NCBI GenBank assembly: GCA_000969725.1
Contig: JXSR01S034504.1
Origin: Ophiothrix spiculata
Taxonomy: Eukaryota; Echinodermata; Ophiuroidea; Amphilepidida; Ophiotrichidae
Reading direction: 5' to 3' (one strand)
Length of the DNA stretch: 24,104 bases
The notes below the pieces were generated by a model. It searched no databases. It was not told the DNA's origin and saw only the letters and a list, made by a program, of their open reading frames with translations. Position numbers and translations under genes: made by a program. This document shows positions 9,484 through 20,700 of the stretch, piece after piece (within the stretch, counting starts at the first letter, position 1; each line of letters starts with the position of its first letter).

Positions 9484-10556
9484 TGCAGCTCTAGGTAAAG
9501 CAACCTTGGTGAATATTTATGGTTAATTCATATTCACTGAGCTGTTGAAATGTGTTATGGGGATACTTTTAATCATCCTTTGGTAACGTTTAACTGTGAG
9601 AATTCCAGCGGGTCACATACAGTGCAGAACACATCTTGATAAGACACATTAATGAACAAAAATCCGAAACAAGGAGCTTGTTTTTAAAACGACTTTCATC
9701 CCAAGCTCCAAGTCCTCCATTTAGGTTGTTTTGATGGATGCCAGTCATCTAGGATCTTGCATTAAACAACCACATAAGTCAAGTCCATAAATGTATTACC
9801 CTTGGGTTTTGATCACAAACAAATGGAACACACTGGAACAAAATGCTTAGTAAATTATCTCATTAACAGGGCTTTAGTTTAAAATTGTAATTATCAAGTA
9901 TCAAATTAATTGTACTGCACAAAGGAGACATGTCAATCAAATTATTAAATCTAAAGGTTATTGTCTTCTACAAAAGCAAAGTAGCTATGGATTTTTGCTT
10001 TTGCTGTTGTTTGTGTAAATACAAAAGGAGTTTTACATATTGCAAACACTCAAGTGGGGATTTTTACGTTATTGTGGAATTGTGGTCATGTGTAACAGAC
10101 AAACTTGTGACTAATAGAACTCTGGATCAGGTCTACTTCTCTACAGTCTGGTCTGGCAAACACACTATTGTTACTTCAGTCTTTCAAGGTAAATAACATA
10201 AACGCACAATCCATTAACCATTTTTTCTGTATTTTATTGACAGTAATCATAATTCTGATTCAATCAGCCATTGAGTGGCATTCAGGCCTTTAAAAACTGG
10301 GTTTGTTGAGCATCTTTGGTATTATACCAGAGTTTTCAAAACTTTTGGTCATGACCTAAGTTTTGCTAATCTTGCAAAAGATAAGGACTGGTGAAACCTT
10401 AAAACCATATCAGTGTTGTTATATATTCTGGTAAGCCCCCCTTACAAGTGGAACAAGGAAAAATTTGGGGGCATTAGATTTAACAAAAAACAAACAAAAC
10501 AATTGTGATTTGTTAATTTCACCATATGGGCCACATTTGATGCTCTATTTTGATGT
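9484..10556. other. Intergenic DNA without recognised features
   Basis: An 88-codon open frame on the plus strand (9930-10196) is cysteine-containing but resembles nothing I know and shows no splice or family support. I see no RNA gene or transposon ends here. Confidence 0.45.
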
Positions 10557-10564
10557 GTTGTGAC

Positions 10565-10945
10565 CATAGATTTACAGGGGAGATACCAGGCTTTGTATAC
10601 CAGCCTGTGTAATGGCACCGTCATCCATGGAGCTCAAATTGGGGGTCCACTCGAGACAAGCAGAATCTTGACCGACGGTAAGTAGGCGCTAATTTTTGTT
10701 ATTGTGCGTCTTCCAAGACCTCAGCAGAGATGCATAATTTAAGTGCATTTTATTCAGCACACGTTAAATGTCTTAAGATTTACACAGACAGTGCGCCTAA
10801 ACAAAACAGACGCAAAAGATCATGGACATGCATAAGTTGCGACAAGTTCCGACGCAGCTTCAGTGAAAATCCGAATACCCCAAATTTTGCCTCCATGTCG
10901 AAATAAAAATCGCAGGGTGCCTGGTATCTCCCCTGTAAATTTATT
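10565..10945. mobile_element. Non-autonomous hAT-like element with 8-bp duplication
   Basis: ATTTACAGGGGAGATACCAG near 10567 is inverted at 10920-10939. The terminal bases differ slightly (CATAGATTT against AATAAATTT). GTTGTGAC is duplicated directly at both ends (10557-10564 and 10946-10953). An 8-bp duplication points to the hAT superfamily; the TIR is not a textbook hAT end, so the family is tentative. It sits just beyond the CRNKL1 3' end. Confidence 0.72.
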
Positions 10946-10966
10946 GTTGTGACACAAGACTTTATT
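10940..10966 (-). promoter_or_regulatory. Candidate CRNKL1 polyadenylation signals
   Basis: On the minus strand, AATAAA occurs at 10966-10961 and again at 10945-10940. These are the first such hexamers after the CRNKL1 stop, about 380-400 bases downstream. The second one is formed by the tip of the hAT-like element. No other AATAAA or ATTAAA is present between 10967 and 11344. Confidence 0.4.
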
Positions 10967-11344
10967 GATGACAGCACTATTTGTCTCTGACCCCTAGCTA
11001 AGACAAGTTTTGTTAGAAATAAGATGTGTCACTACCTTTGAAGAGGCAATTTGTGTCAATTCTGTCAAACAGATGACAAAACTTCAAACATACAATCTGA
11101 AAAAGCATTTGCACAGCAGGTATCCTCAATAACCACTTTACCTAGCCTGATTGGTAGAGAATTTGTGAGTTGCTCTCTGTTCAGCTCAGGCACCATGAAG
11201 ATATACCAACTATCAGTTCCCAAAAATTTGGTAAGTAGAAAATTTGGTACACATTCAATGATGATACATGGGTAAAAAAATCCTGAGAATTTGTAGCTGT
11301 AGCTTAGTATGTTATGGAAGTCTGTATTTCAAAGTGAGCAACTA

Positions 11345-11725
11345 TCATGATTCGTCATCACTGCTACTGCTACTGCTACTGCTTGTACTACTGTCATCTC
11401 TGTCTAAGTCCTTATCATTTTCTTTGTTCTCCTTCCCATCTTTCTCCTTCTCATCCTCGCTATCACTATCACTATCACTACTAGTGCTATCAGAGTCTGA
11501 ATCTGTCCTTTTTCTGTAACTTCTTATCATCTCTTTTTGTTCATTATCTTCCTCCTTTTCCTCCTCCTTTTGTTCATCCTCCTCCTCCTCCTCCTCTTCT
11601 TCCGATTCTGAGTCGTCTTGTTTCTTCTTCCACATCTTTGCCATAGCCAGTAATTTGAGATTTGGTTGGTTGGCTTCGTCTGTTGGGAAGATGTAGTCAA
11701 AGTATTCCTCCCAGCCAGCATCAGA
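11345..11725 (-). CDS. CRNKL1: CRNKL1 last coding exon with acidic/Ser tail
   Basis: The acceptor is TTGTTTTGCAG ending at 11726. The exon encodes [14 protein letters not shown], then [17 protein letters not shown], then about 85 low-complexity residues: an eight-Glu run, alternating Lys/Glu, two Ser-Asp repeat blocks and a run of eight Ser before DDES and TGA (11347-11345). Many Ser-x-x-Asp/Glu sites would suit casein kinase 2. The tail is clearly longer than the human one, which from memory has about 20-25 residues after the WKK motif. Confidence 0.94.
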   Translation of the reverse strand, partial: SDAGWEEYFDYIFPTDEANQPNLKLLAMAKMWKKKQDDSESEEEEEEEEDEQKEEEKEEDNEQKEMIRSYRKRTDSDSDSTSSDSDSDSEDEKEKDGKENKENDKDLDRDDSSTSSSSSSSSDDES

Positions 11726-14700
11726 CTGCAAAACAAGACAGGTGGATGGAAGAGGAGAAAAAATGTAAAACATATGGTAAAATAAATTAAAACAATATCT
11801 ATGCTGAATGTTGCATCAAAGATAAATGATTTTTGCTTCCACAGTTTTGTGTGGGAAATTAATTTGACATCAAACAATCATAAACAATGTCAGTGAACAG
11901 TTCCTACTCATAATACTAACCCTTTAATTCCAAAATACATTACATTATTCAGTAAATGATGTGTTCTATTAAGGACTAGTGATAAGTCGTTCATATGCCA
12001 CGTGTTACAACCCTAACCCTAATATTAGAGCATAATTCACTGTCTACCCTGATGCAACTGGGGACCTGAAAGCTCTTCAGAACTGGCTAAAACTAAAATA
12101 ATTCTTCACATTCACATGGCAAGCCTAGTATGTGACACAGGGTGCCCTTAATATAAAAGGTCCCCTTTTCAAGCTCTGTCTCCATGGTTGCAGTCTTTTC
12201 AGTATAAAACGGACGGTCATATGTTAATGCTAAGATTTTACAATCAATAACGTAGATAATGAGCCTTCAGACTATTAACATTTTTGCTTATTATCAGTAT
12301 CACACATTTTTTACAACATCAAAACATTAGGATGAATTAAAATCATTTTTAAAGAAATGTAAAATCTCATGGACAAACCCAAGCAGAATGTGTGACCAAT
12401 GACCATCCATCACAAATCTCTAAGTAAAGTGCACATATTTAATTTTGAGATAAAAGTATGATATATATAAAGCTATATTCTGACAACATTATGACTTTTT
12501 CAAATTAGAAATGTTCACACCTTAGTGTTCATTTGAATTCAAAATTATTTTACAGCTAACATTGTCAAAATGTAGTTAAAATGAAAATGGAAATGTGTTC
12601 AAAATGAAAACATCAATGCAAGTTTTCTCGGTTGTACATTTTGTTTTTTATTTTATTTTTCAAGTATCATCTTTCAGCTAAAATATGTTCTCTGTAATAA
12701 AACAAAATTGATCTGGGTCCAATGTACTGCATGTTTGTGGTGGACCACCATCTGTCTGTCTGTGTGCCAGTAAGCTTACCCCATCTTCTGTCTGTATCTT
12801 CCTCCTCTTCTTCACCTTCTTTGGCATCTGTTCATGGACCTTGCCCATTGTTTCCTCATCTCCACACTCAGTCTACATAAAAGAAAGCAGAAAGCTATTA
12901 CTTTTAGATCACTAAAAATGTTGACATATTTTAAATACAAAAGTATCCTTTGTTTTTAACTTTTGTTTTGCTGACAATCTCGACTGATGGCTATGCTTTG
13001 GGTCCAAGAAAAAACTTACAACAATCTTTTTGTTTAAATATTTGGAGTTCACCTGAATTTTAAACATTACACATTTAAGGCACCCACTACATTGTCTGTG
13101 ATTCACTCTAATAGATATTATAGAACAAAAGCTACACTTCCATCAAATATTCATGAGCAATTACATGAGGCCATTCTGAATATTTCTCTCTCACAGCATC
13201 AGGCTTCCTTTTTGATCACTCACTCATTTATTAACATAATCAAGAAACATAGCTTACCTCAAAATCTTTCCAGGCCTCTAATAACATCATCCTCTCTTCT
13301 TTCTCTTCCGTCCCCCTCAATGTATCATTAGCTTCCTTGTAGATTCCTCTTGCCTTGGACACACAATCTTCATTGCCTATTGTCAGCTCAAACTTGGTAA
13401 AACTTATCCAGACCTAAGCAAATATCAAATAGAAAGGTACAACACTTGTTTAATAGTAAAACCATAGGTAAAGGTAAAGGGGGCAGCCTGTATTTTACAC
13501 AGGTCGGATTGCCCATCTCTCTTTTGAAGTGATTGGGCTCACTACTGTTTTGTTATATTTGCGGTGAGGGGATCGCCAGACTTCGTTCCCTGGGAGTCTG
13601 TTACCTTCCCACACTGAAGAATACTGGTCTCCACTTGACACCTTTGTGGAGAGGAGCACATTAAGGTAAATATCTTGCTCAAGGACACTACACACTGCTC
13701 ACGGGACTCAATGCTTGGTGATTAAGAGTCAGGGACTTAAACCACTAGGCTTTGCGTGCCCCCATAAACCATACATTGATCTTGTCAATCATTGAATACA
13801 TTAATTTCAAATGTTTAGCTTACTTTACTCTATATTGACTAGTTACTGATAAGGCTGAGGATATTGACGCGATGATCGTATCAATATCCTTTGCCCAAAA
13901 TGGCTATAGACACGATGATTGGGTGTGAAAAAGTGAATGGCTATGGATAGTTGTGCTCAACCAACTTTGTGGTCATTTATTTTTACTTTTAAGATTTTAC
14001 TACGTCCGACCTTTCTAAAGGTGTGTGGGCATCGTAAAAAATCATAAAATAAAAAAGCACACAATACAGTGGGCAAGCATTACTAGGCTATGGAGCCAAT
14101 GTTCACAGATGCTTAAGGGGATGGCAACAAAAATAGTGGAAGGAGAAAGGTGACTTGCATTGGTAATATTACAACTTTGCTCACTATTATTTTCTTACTC
14201 TTGTTTGTTTTACTCTTCTCTTTTGGTCTGTCACGGAACAAAGGACAAAAAGGCAACTTCAAGTTGACATTCTGAATAACATCAGAAACTCTCCCAGTTG
14301 TTATATTACCAATGCAAGTCACCTTCCTCTTTCCACTATTTTTGTTGCCATCCCGCTGAGCATCGGCTCCATAGCCATTCACTTTTCACACCTGATCATC
14401 GTGTCGACAGCCATTTCCTACTAATAAATCTAGGCACAATATCTTTGTTAAAATCTAGGCAAGTTGTATATAGAATGTTGTACAGCTTGTCCCAATATTA
14501 ATGCAACGAGCAAATAAAAAATAGTAAAAAATGGTTGCCAAAAGATTAAATCATAGTTATATGTTTTTCAAAAGTAGAGTAATTACTCTACAACATGCTT
14601 TTTGTCCCGTTTCATTTTACCATTCCAGTCCAAAGATATGGAGAATTTAAAAAAGCCCTTTAAATCAACTTTGGTCCGATTTGTAAGTTTAGACTTCCAG

Positions 14701-17700
14701 CTAAAGAAATGCAAACTTGAAATGAGGAGAATTCTGCAAGCAACTGGAGCAGTATCAATCCAAATCAATCTTACCTGACCTATACCTAACATTAAGTGAT
14801 ATGTTAAGTTCAGTTTTAGCTTAAATTGGTCAAAATGTTCAATTAAAGTACGGATCTTCCTGATACTCTCATATTCCTTGACTCTGTTACTTTTGATGCA
14901 AAATTCGGCTAGTTTAGGATACAATTTCTACCAAAAGAGTCGAAAAAAGGGATTCTTAGGAAAGATGTCAACCAATAATAAGTCTTTAACCGAAACCACG
15001 GAAGATAACTGAAGACAAATGAGTTTAAGACCTAATGATTCATCTGGCCCGTCAAGGGGACGCAACAGGTTGACTAAACCAGGCGCAACACTCTGCTTAA
15101 TATCAGCGGATCATCATTAAATTGAGTCATTATGCCATGAAATGGGTTTAAGGGATGCTTCTCCTAATATTGTGATGTTTTAGCAATTTCCATTGAACGT
15201 GTGACCAATGACGTCACCAGAGGTAAAACTTTACAGATTAACAAATCAGACCACCAATTTTTTTCTGGTCTTTACAAAATGTGCAATATCTTTCGATTCA
15301 GAGATCCAAATTAAACAAATCAAAAATCCTGTAAAAGCCAATGGTCTACGCTATAATTTTATTGTAACGTTTGCTCACCATTGTTCTCTGTTCTCTCAAA
15401 ATAAAAGTTCAAAGTTCGTTGCGTTTTTTGTGGGACACCCTGTATAAAAAACCTGAGTCATCCATCAACTGAACTTTGATGCGGGAATATATTTTCACAT
15501 GAAAATTTGGAGTTATCTGTCATTATAAGCTGACAGTCAATATAAGCTGAATGATGCATGGCCAAATAATCTACAAATCTGATGCTAAGGTATTCAAAAA
15601 TTGTTACTTTTTGGAAGTTTTAGAAATGTGTTTCCTTGTAAAAATTCTTTTATCCTTAAATGTTTGTCTTGGCCGTCCTTTTAAAACAACACTAATCCAT
15701 TACAAATATATCAAATTAATGGAAGAACCTAATAAATCTTCAAAATGAAATAGAACCCTTCAAATTAAAACAAAAAACATGTGTGCTGCCTGTAGTAGGT
15801 ATGATACACATTTGATATACACTTTTCATTTCTCAAATAAAAGATAAATCTTAGAAATATATCCAGATATTTTATAAGTATATTCTCTGGCAGAATTAAG
15901 CACATCATGCATTACACATGGGGAGGGGAGTTTTTTAAGTTCTTAAACCTAAGAACTAAAAAAAGTTCTTAGGTTTCCCCTGTATCTAAAATCAAGTGTG
16001 TGTGACTTCCCCTATCCTTGAAGTCCCAATGCTTCCTAGAAGGGTTTCTTTTATCCTCATACCTTAACATGATGCGTCCTTTCTAGTAATCTCCTATACA
16101 AAGCCCGCGTCCTTTCAAACTCTTCTTGTTCAATCTCAAAGTCAATATAAGCTTTCCATAAGACTTCTGGCATGTCTAATTTAGGTTGGTTAATGGCTAA
16201 TTCATATATGGCTCTTGCTCTGTCGGTGTCACCAAGGATCGTCTCAAGCTCTGCATACTGTGGGGAAAAAGTAATCTTGTCAGTATCTAACAAGCATTCA
16301 CAGTCAATTATGCTGTGTTCACACATATTAGTCATGACTCTTTGTGCCTAGTTTGTGTGTGAGTCGTAAGCGGCTCTAAAGAGAGTCAACTTAGCAATTG
16401 CATTCACACATGAACACGACTAGTGCGTTAACACCAATGGCTTGAGCGACACACCCACAACGCGAGTGACTTGAAACCACTTTTGGTCAGGAATAAGAAA
16501 CTTAGTTTGTCTTTCTTTCAAGTTTATTTGATTAAATATTGGAAACCAGTCTACAATCAAAGAGATATTTGCAATTTTTTTTACTTCTTCAGATTATACT
16601 TAAACATATTATACTTAAACATTCAATTAATGACTGATTAATTTTGTTCTATAATTGCTACTATAGAAAGTGGCCACTTGAGAAATAAATATTATTTTAT
16701 ACAAAGTAAATACAAATCATCATTTTTTCACCAATAATTCAGCATAGACCATTCACATACATTTCACTGTTAAAACATAAGCAACAGTTCATATCATTTT
16801 TGAGAAAGGCTTTTACGACGGGAATTCATAACAATTGGTAGATTTTAACAGGTTCGCCGTCGGACAAGTTTTGAACTGTCAAGCTTTTGTCAGGGGTAGC
16901 ACTGACTTCTTCAGGACAAATATTAATATAAAGACATGCGGGCCGTCACTTCCCACTGATGATAACTCGCCCCTTGCCAACAGTGTTAAAAGTGTAAACC
17001 TACTTTTGTGTGAATCTGTTGGCAAGGGGCAGCCTTCAGAAACGCTCTTTTCAGAGCCACCAAAATCTCAAAGAGGTGATCTGCTTTTAACACTGTTGGC
17101 AAGGGGCAGCCTTCAGTGAATGGCTCATGCGAGTCATCAGTGGGAAGTGATGGCCCACATGTCTTTATAATAATATTTGTCCTGAAGATGTCAGAGCTAC
17201 TCCTGACGAAATCTTGACAGTTCAAAACTTGTCCGACGGCGAACCCGTTAAATCTACCAATTGTTCATATCACTTAGAGTCGCTGATTAATAATGTTCAA
17301 TACAACTTAGTAACACAAATTAGGCTGATGAACGGCATTTGATATATCATGGGACTACAATTTAAAAAAGTTATCTTTGGCACTGTGCCAAGTGAAAGAG
17401 CACAAACATGGTGGCATGATAACTAACCTTCATCCATGTTGTACAGTTTTCAGGGTTGAATTCCAGGAACTTTTCATATAGTATCCTACATCTGTCAAAT
17501 TCTCTGAGTTGGAGTTCTAATTCTATGTAACCTTTGAAGATTTTGTCTTTTGGACACATACCAATAGCCATACCCTGTGAACAACAAAATAACAACTTAT
17601 GTCATAATTAAACAACTCAGTTTGCAGAGCATTTGTTTTTAGGATAAACTTTTTAAAGTTCAGTCTTCCTCTTCTGAAACTAAATCCACTACTTTGATAA

Positions 17701-20700
17701 TTCATACAATTGTCTATGTCAACCACAAACAGGCAAAAAAATAAAGAAATTGATCAACAAGCATAAAGTGCTCTACCCACTTCTTGTTGTTAACTTAGAC
17801 AAGAGACTTTATTCTAATTGCTAAATGGTTTGATTGTCACGTTGATGCCCATGATATACTTACAAAACGCAGCTACCATCTACCTAGCCGCTAACGGAGA
17901 CGCTTAAGTTCATTTGCTAGCGTCTGGTTAGCGTCTTCAAATCGTGTAAAATCAAACCACACACTAGCTGCGTCTTGCTAGTATATCATGGACATAAGCC
18001 CTGTGCAAATGCTCCACCATGGGGCGCTGCATACAGAGGACACCTGGTAAGCTTTAGGCCATGTACTTGATTATACACGAGGGGGTGTCTAAAAGTTTAA
18101 AGATCACCCAGTTGGGAGAAGCTGTATGAAATTTGGCAAGGATGGTTGCTCGTCCTGATGTACATTATGGTGCAAAAATGGCCTAAATGGCATTTATAAT
18201 TTCTTTACTGGTGTTGATAAGATTTGAGTAACCTGCCACGCTAACCAGATAACTTTGCATTGATAAATCTGAGATATGTGGCGTGATTAAAGTTTAGATG
18301 TTTGATACCATAGCATAGGTTAGGAGCTCCTCTTTCCATTGATACTAAAATATGGAAATCATTGTGATATATGTGATTCAACACATGATGCTATAATGAT
18401 GTAATAAAGTATGGCCAACCTGAATATGTTGATTTTTAGCAAAATTGTAATGTGGATTGTTTTGGCAAAAAGAGGATCTCTACAGTGTCAGTCTGTAGAC
18501 AGTGAGTTTTAGGTGGGAAAAATGTTTACTTTACATAGAGACTATGATTTTATTTGTTGTCTATTTTCCAGACAAACTTACCAGTATTTTCCTGGCAGGT
18601 GTGAGATTTTTCTGTCTTATTTCAAAGTGTGCATAAAGTAACCATATCTTGGCAAATGTAAATTTCTTATGTGGCAATAGATCTAAGCAAGCTTTATATA
18701 CTTGTCTTGTTCTGTCCATGTCCTGCAATGAAAATGAAAAGAAACAGAAAATTCATATGTACAAATGGATACGTTTAATAGGAGGGGTTACAGTAGGTCA
18801 GTTTGGTGAATGATAGTTCGCTTTACATTTACCCCATTACCAACTGTAAACAATCAGCGGCCTTACAAGTTCTGGTGTGTATTTTATACCATTAGATGAC
18901 ACGCTCTGTGACTATATTTCTAGTAACTTCCCATGGTATTAATTTGGCTGACAAAGCGAAATACAAGGACATAATGATTAGGTCAAATATAGAAAGAGTA
19001 GATGGCTAAGCATTAATTTTGAGATGTATTGATGTGAACTTGTAAAACTTTCATGTAGTTTTTGTCAGCTGTGGCATTCCAGCTCGACCGCAGCTTGGCT
19101 AGCTACTCCTTGTATATGCGACTTAAGCACAACTTGATGGTCTAAGTGGGGCTTGAACTCGCAACTTACTGATTTTGATTCCTGCACTATTCCACTAAAC
19201 CACACAAGCTTCACAAAATGAATGCATATATGACAAATTTAGATTATCCAATACTGGAGGCTCATAGGAAAACACAAACACATATGTAAACTTGAATCTA
19301 TATCGGGTTTGATTCTCTCCTTCTGACATTAACCCTTCAATGGATTACACAACTTTGATGTGTAATGAATTTAAGTACTCTAACATGCATGTATTGCACT
19401 GCATGTTGTGTTACAGGCGTTAACTGCTTGAGTTGAATGCGTTTTCAATGCATTTTCCTAGCTGCTCTTTCGAAGACCTTCAATGTAATCTCGTCACTTT
19501 ACAGCACCCAAGAGCCTGAAATCTATCTGACATCAATTGAGTGAATAAATCTAACCTCTCTGTTGGAAATAATTACCAAAGAAGTCAAAACAAACAAACA
19601 ATAAAAATTACGCGTGCTGGAGTTCAGAGGCCTCTTGTATGAACCAGTAATCTGAACTGCACTATTACGTTGCTGAAACTGGGGCTCCACCATCTGAAGC
19701 TATGTTCTACATTATTCAATTCAAAATTGATAATCAATCACTTTCATAAGATAAACATGGATAATTTAACATGCAGTACAACACGTGCGAAACCAAATAC
19801 GGTGCAGATCAGGGGGAACAGATTGAAGGCAAAAACAAACAAAAAAGCCTTTGTGGACAAGCCACTTTGAAGGACGGTTTACATGAAGAGCTGTATCTTA
19901 AGACCTAATGAAATTGAAGAAAACTTTCAGGGATGGTTTAAAAGAAATTGACTGCAATTCCTTTGCAAATTCAAGTTGATTGAGGTACAATTACTGTCTG
20001 AAAAGTGACCTTGAACTTGGGTTCTAAGTTTTTTGATCCAGCCTCTAGTATAGAAAGTTTGGAAGCATAGGACCCTCTAATTCTTCTATTTTTTGTTTTC
20101 AATTCAAGCAAATACTGTTACAAGTGCATGTGCATATTTTACCTTTGTTGTGAGTTCCTCATACAATGCATAATTGATCCATAAATAGATATATCTTCTC
20201 CATAATCTCTTCTCTAATGCTGGCGGTACATTGGCGATGGCTCTCTCGTATATCTCTCTGACCGAGTCTTCATTGGCATCAGACTCCAGTAACCTCAGGT
20301 AGTCAAACCAGGCATCATAGTTGGTAGGGTTAGCTTTTACTTCCTGAAATTAATTGAAGAAAACTATTCTAATTGTTGTGCAAGTGTCAAAACCTTAAAT
20401 AATATTTGGTCATGCTTGTGTGGAAATTTCTGACCTTTGCATATAGGCTGGACATTAGCATCAGCTAGACAGTCAATGGTGGGTGATTTTAACGCCAGGC
20501 GGGTAAAATTATAAAATTACCTGCCCAACTCGTCGGGTAAATTATTTTGTATGATGGAATAATAATGATCTCATCACCTGAATCATATTAGCTAAATTAC
20601 AGTTAAATCAATTCTTTCAAAGTATTAAAAATTGAGGCATTGATTGTTTTGTTGTGCGGGTAAGTTAATATATATATATATTGATTAGATAGAAATACTT

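Noticed and set aside
9930-10196. 88-codon plus-strand ORF in the intergenic gap
   Set aside because: No recognisable domain, no splice context, and AT-rich composition like the surrounding DNA.
11268-11519. Plus-strand ORF rich in Leu and Ser
   Set aside because: Shadow of the CRNKL1 acidic/Ser tail on the opposite strand.
12009-12022. Interstitial telomere repeat (CCCTAA)
   Set aside because: Only about two units; too short to mean anything.
15428-15447. Mariner-like MITE end (GGGACACCCTGTATA)
   Set aside because: No inverted partner was found nearby, so element borders cannot be set.
16835-17225. Two overlapping opposite-strand ORFs with similar sequences
   Set aside because: Both are read through the inverted arms of the 16831-17264 MITE, which is why they look alike.
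19140-19211. Functional tRNA gene on the minus strand
   Set aside because: A- and B-box-like motifs are present, but acceptor and T stems do not pair convincingly; a SINE or relic is more likely.
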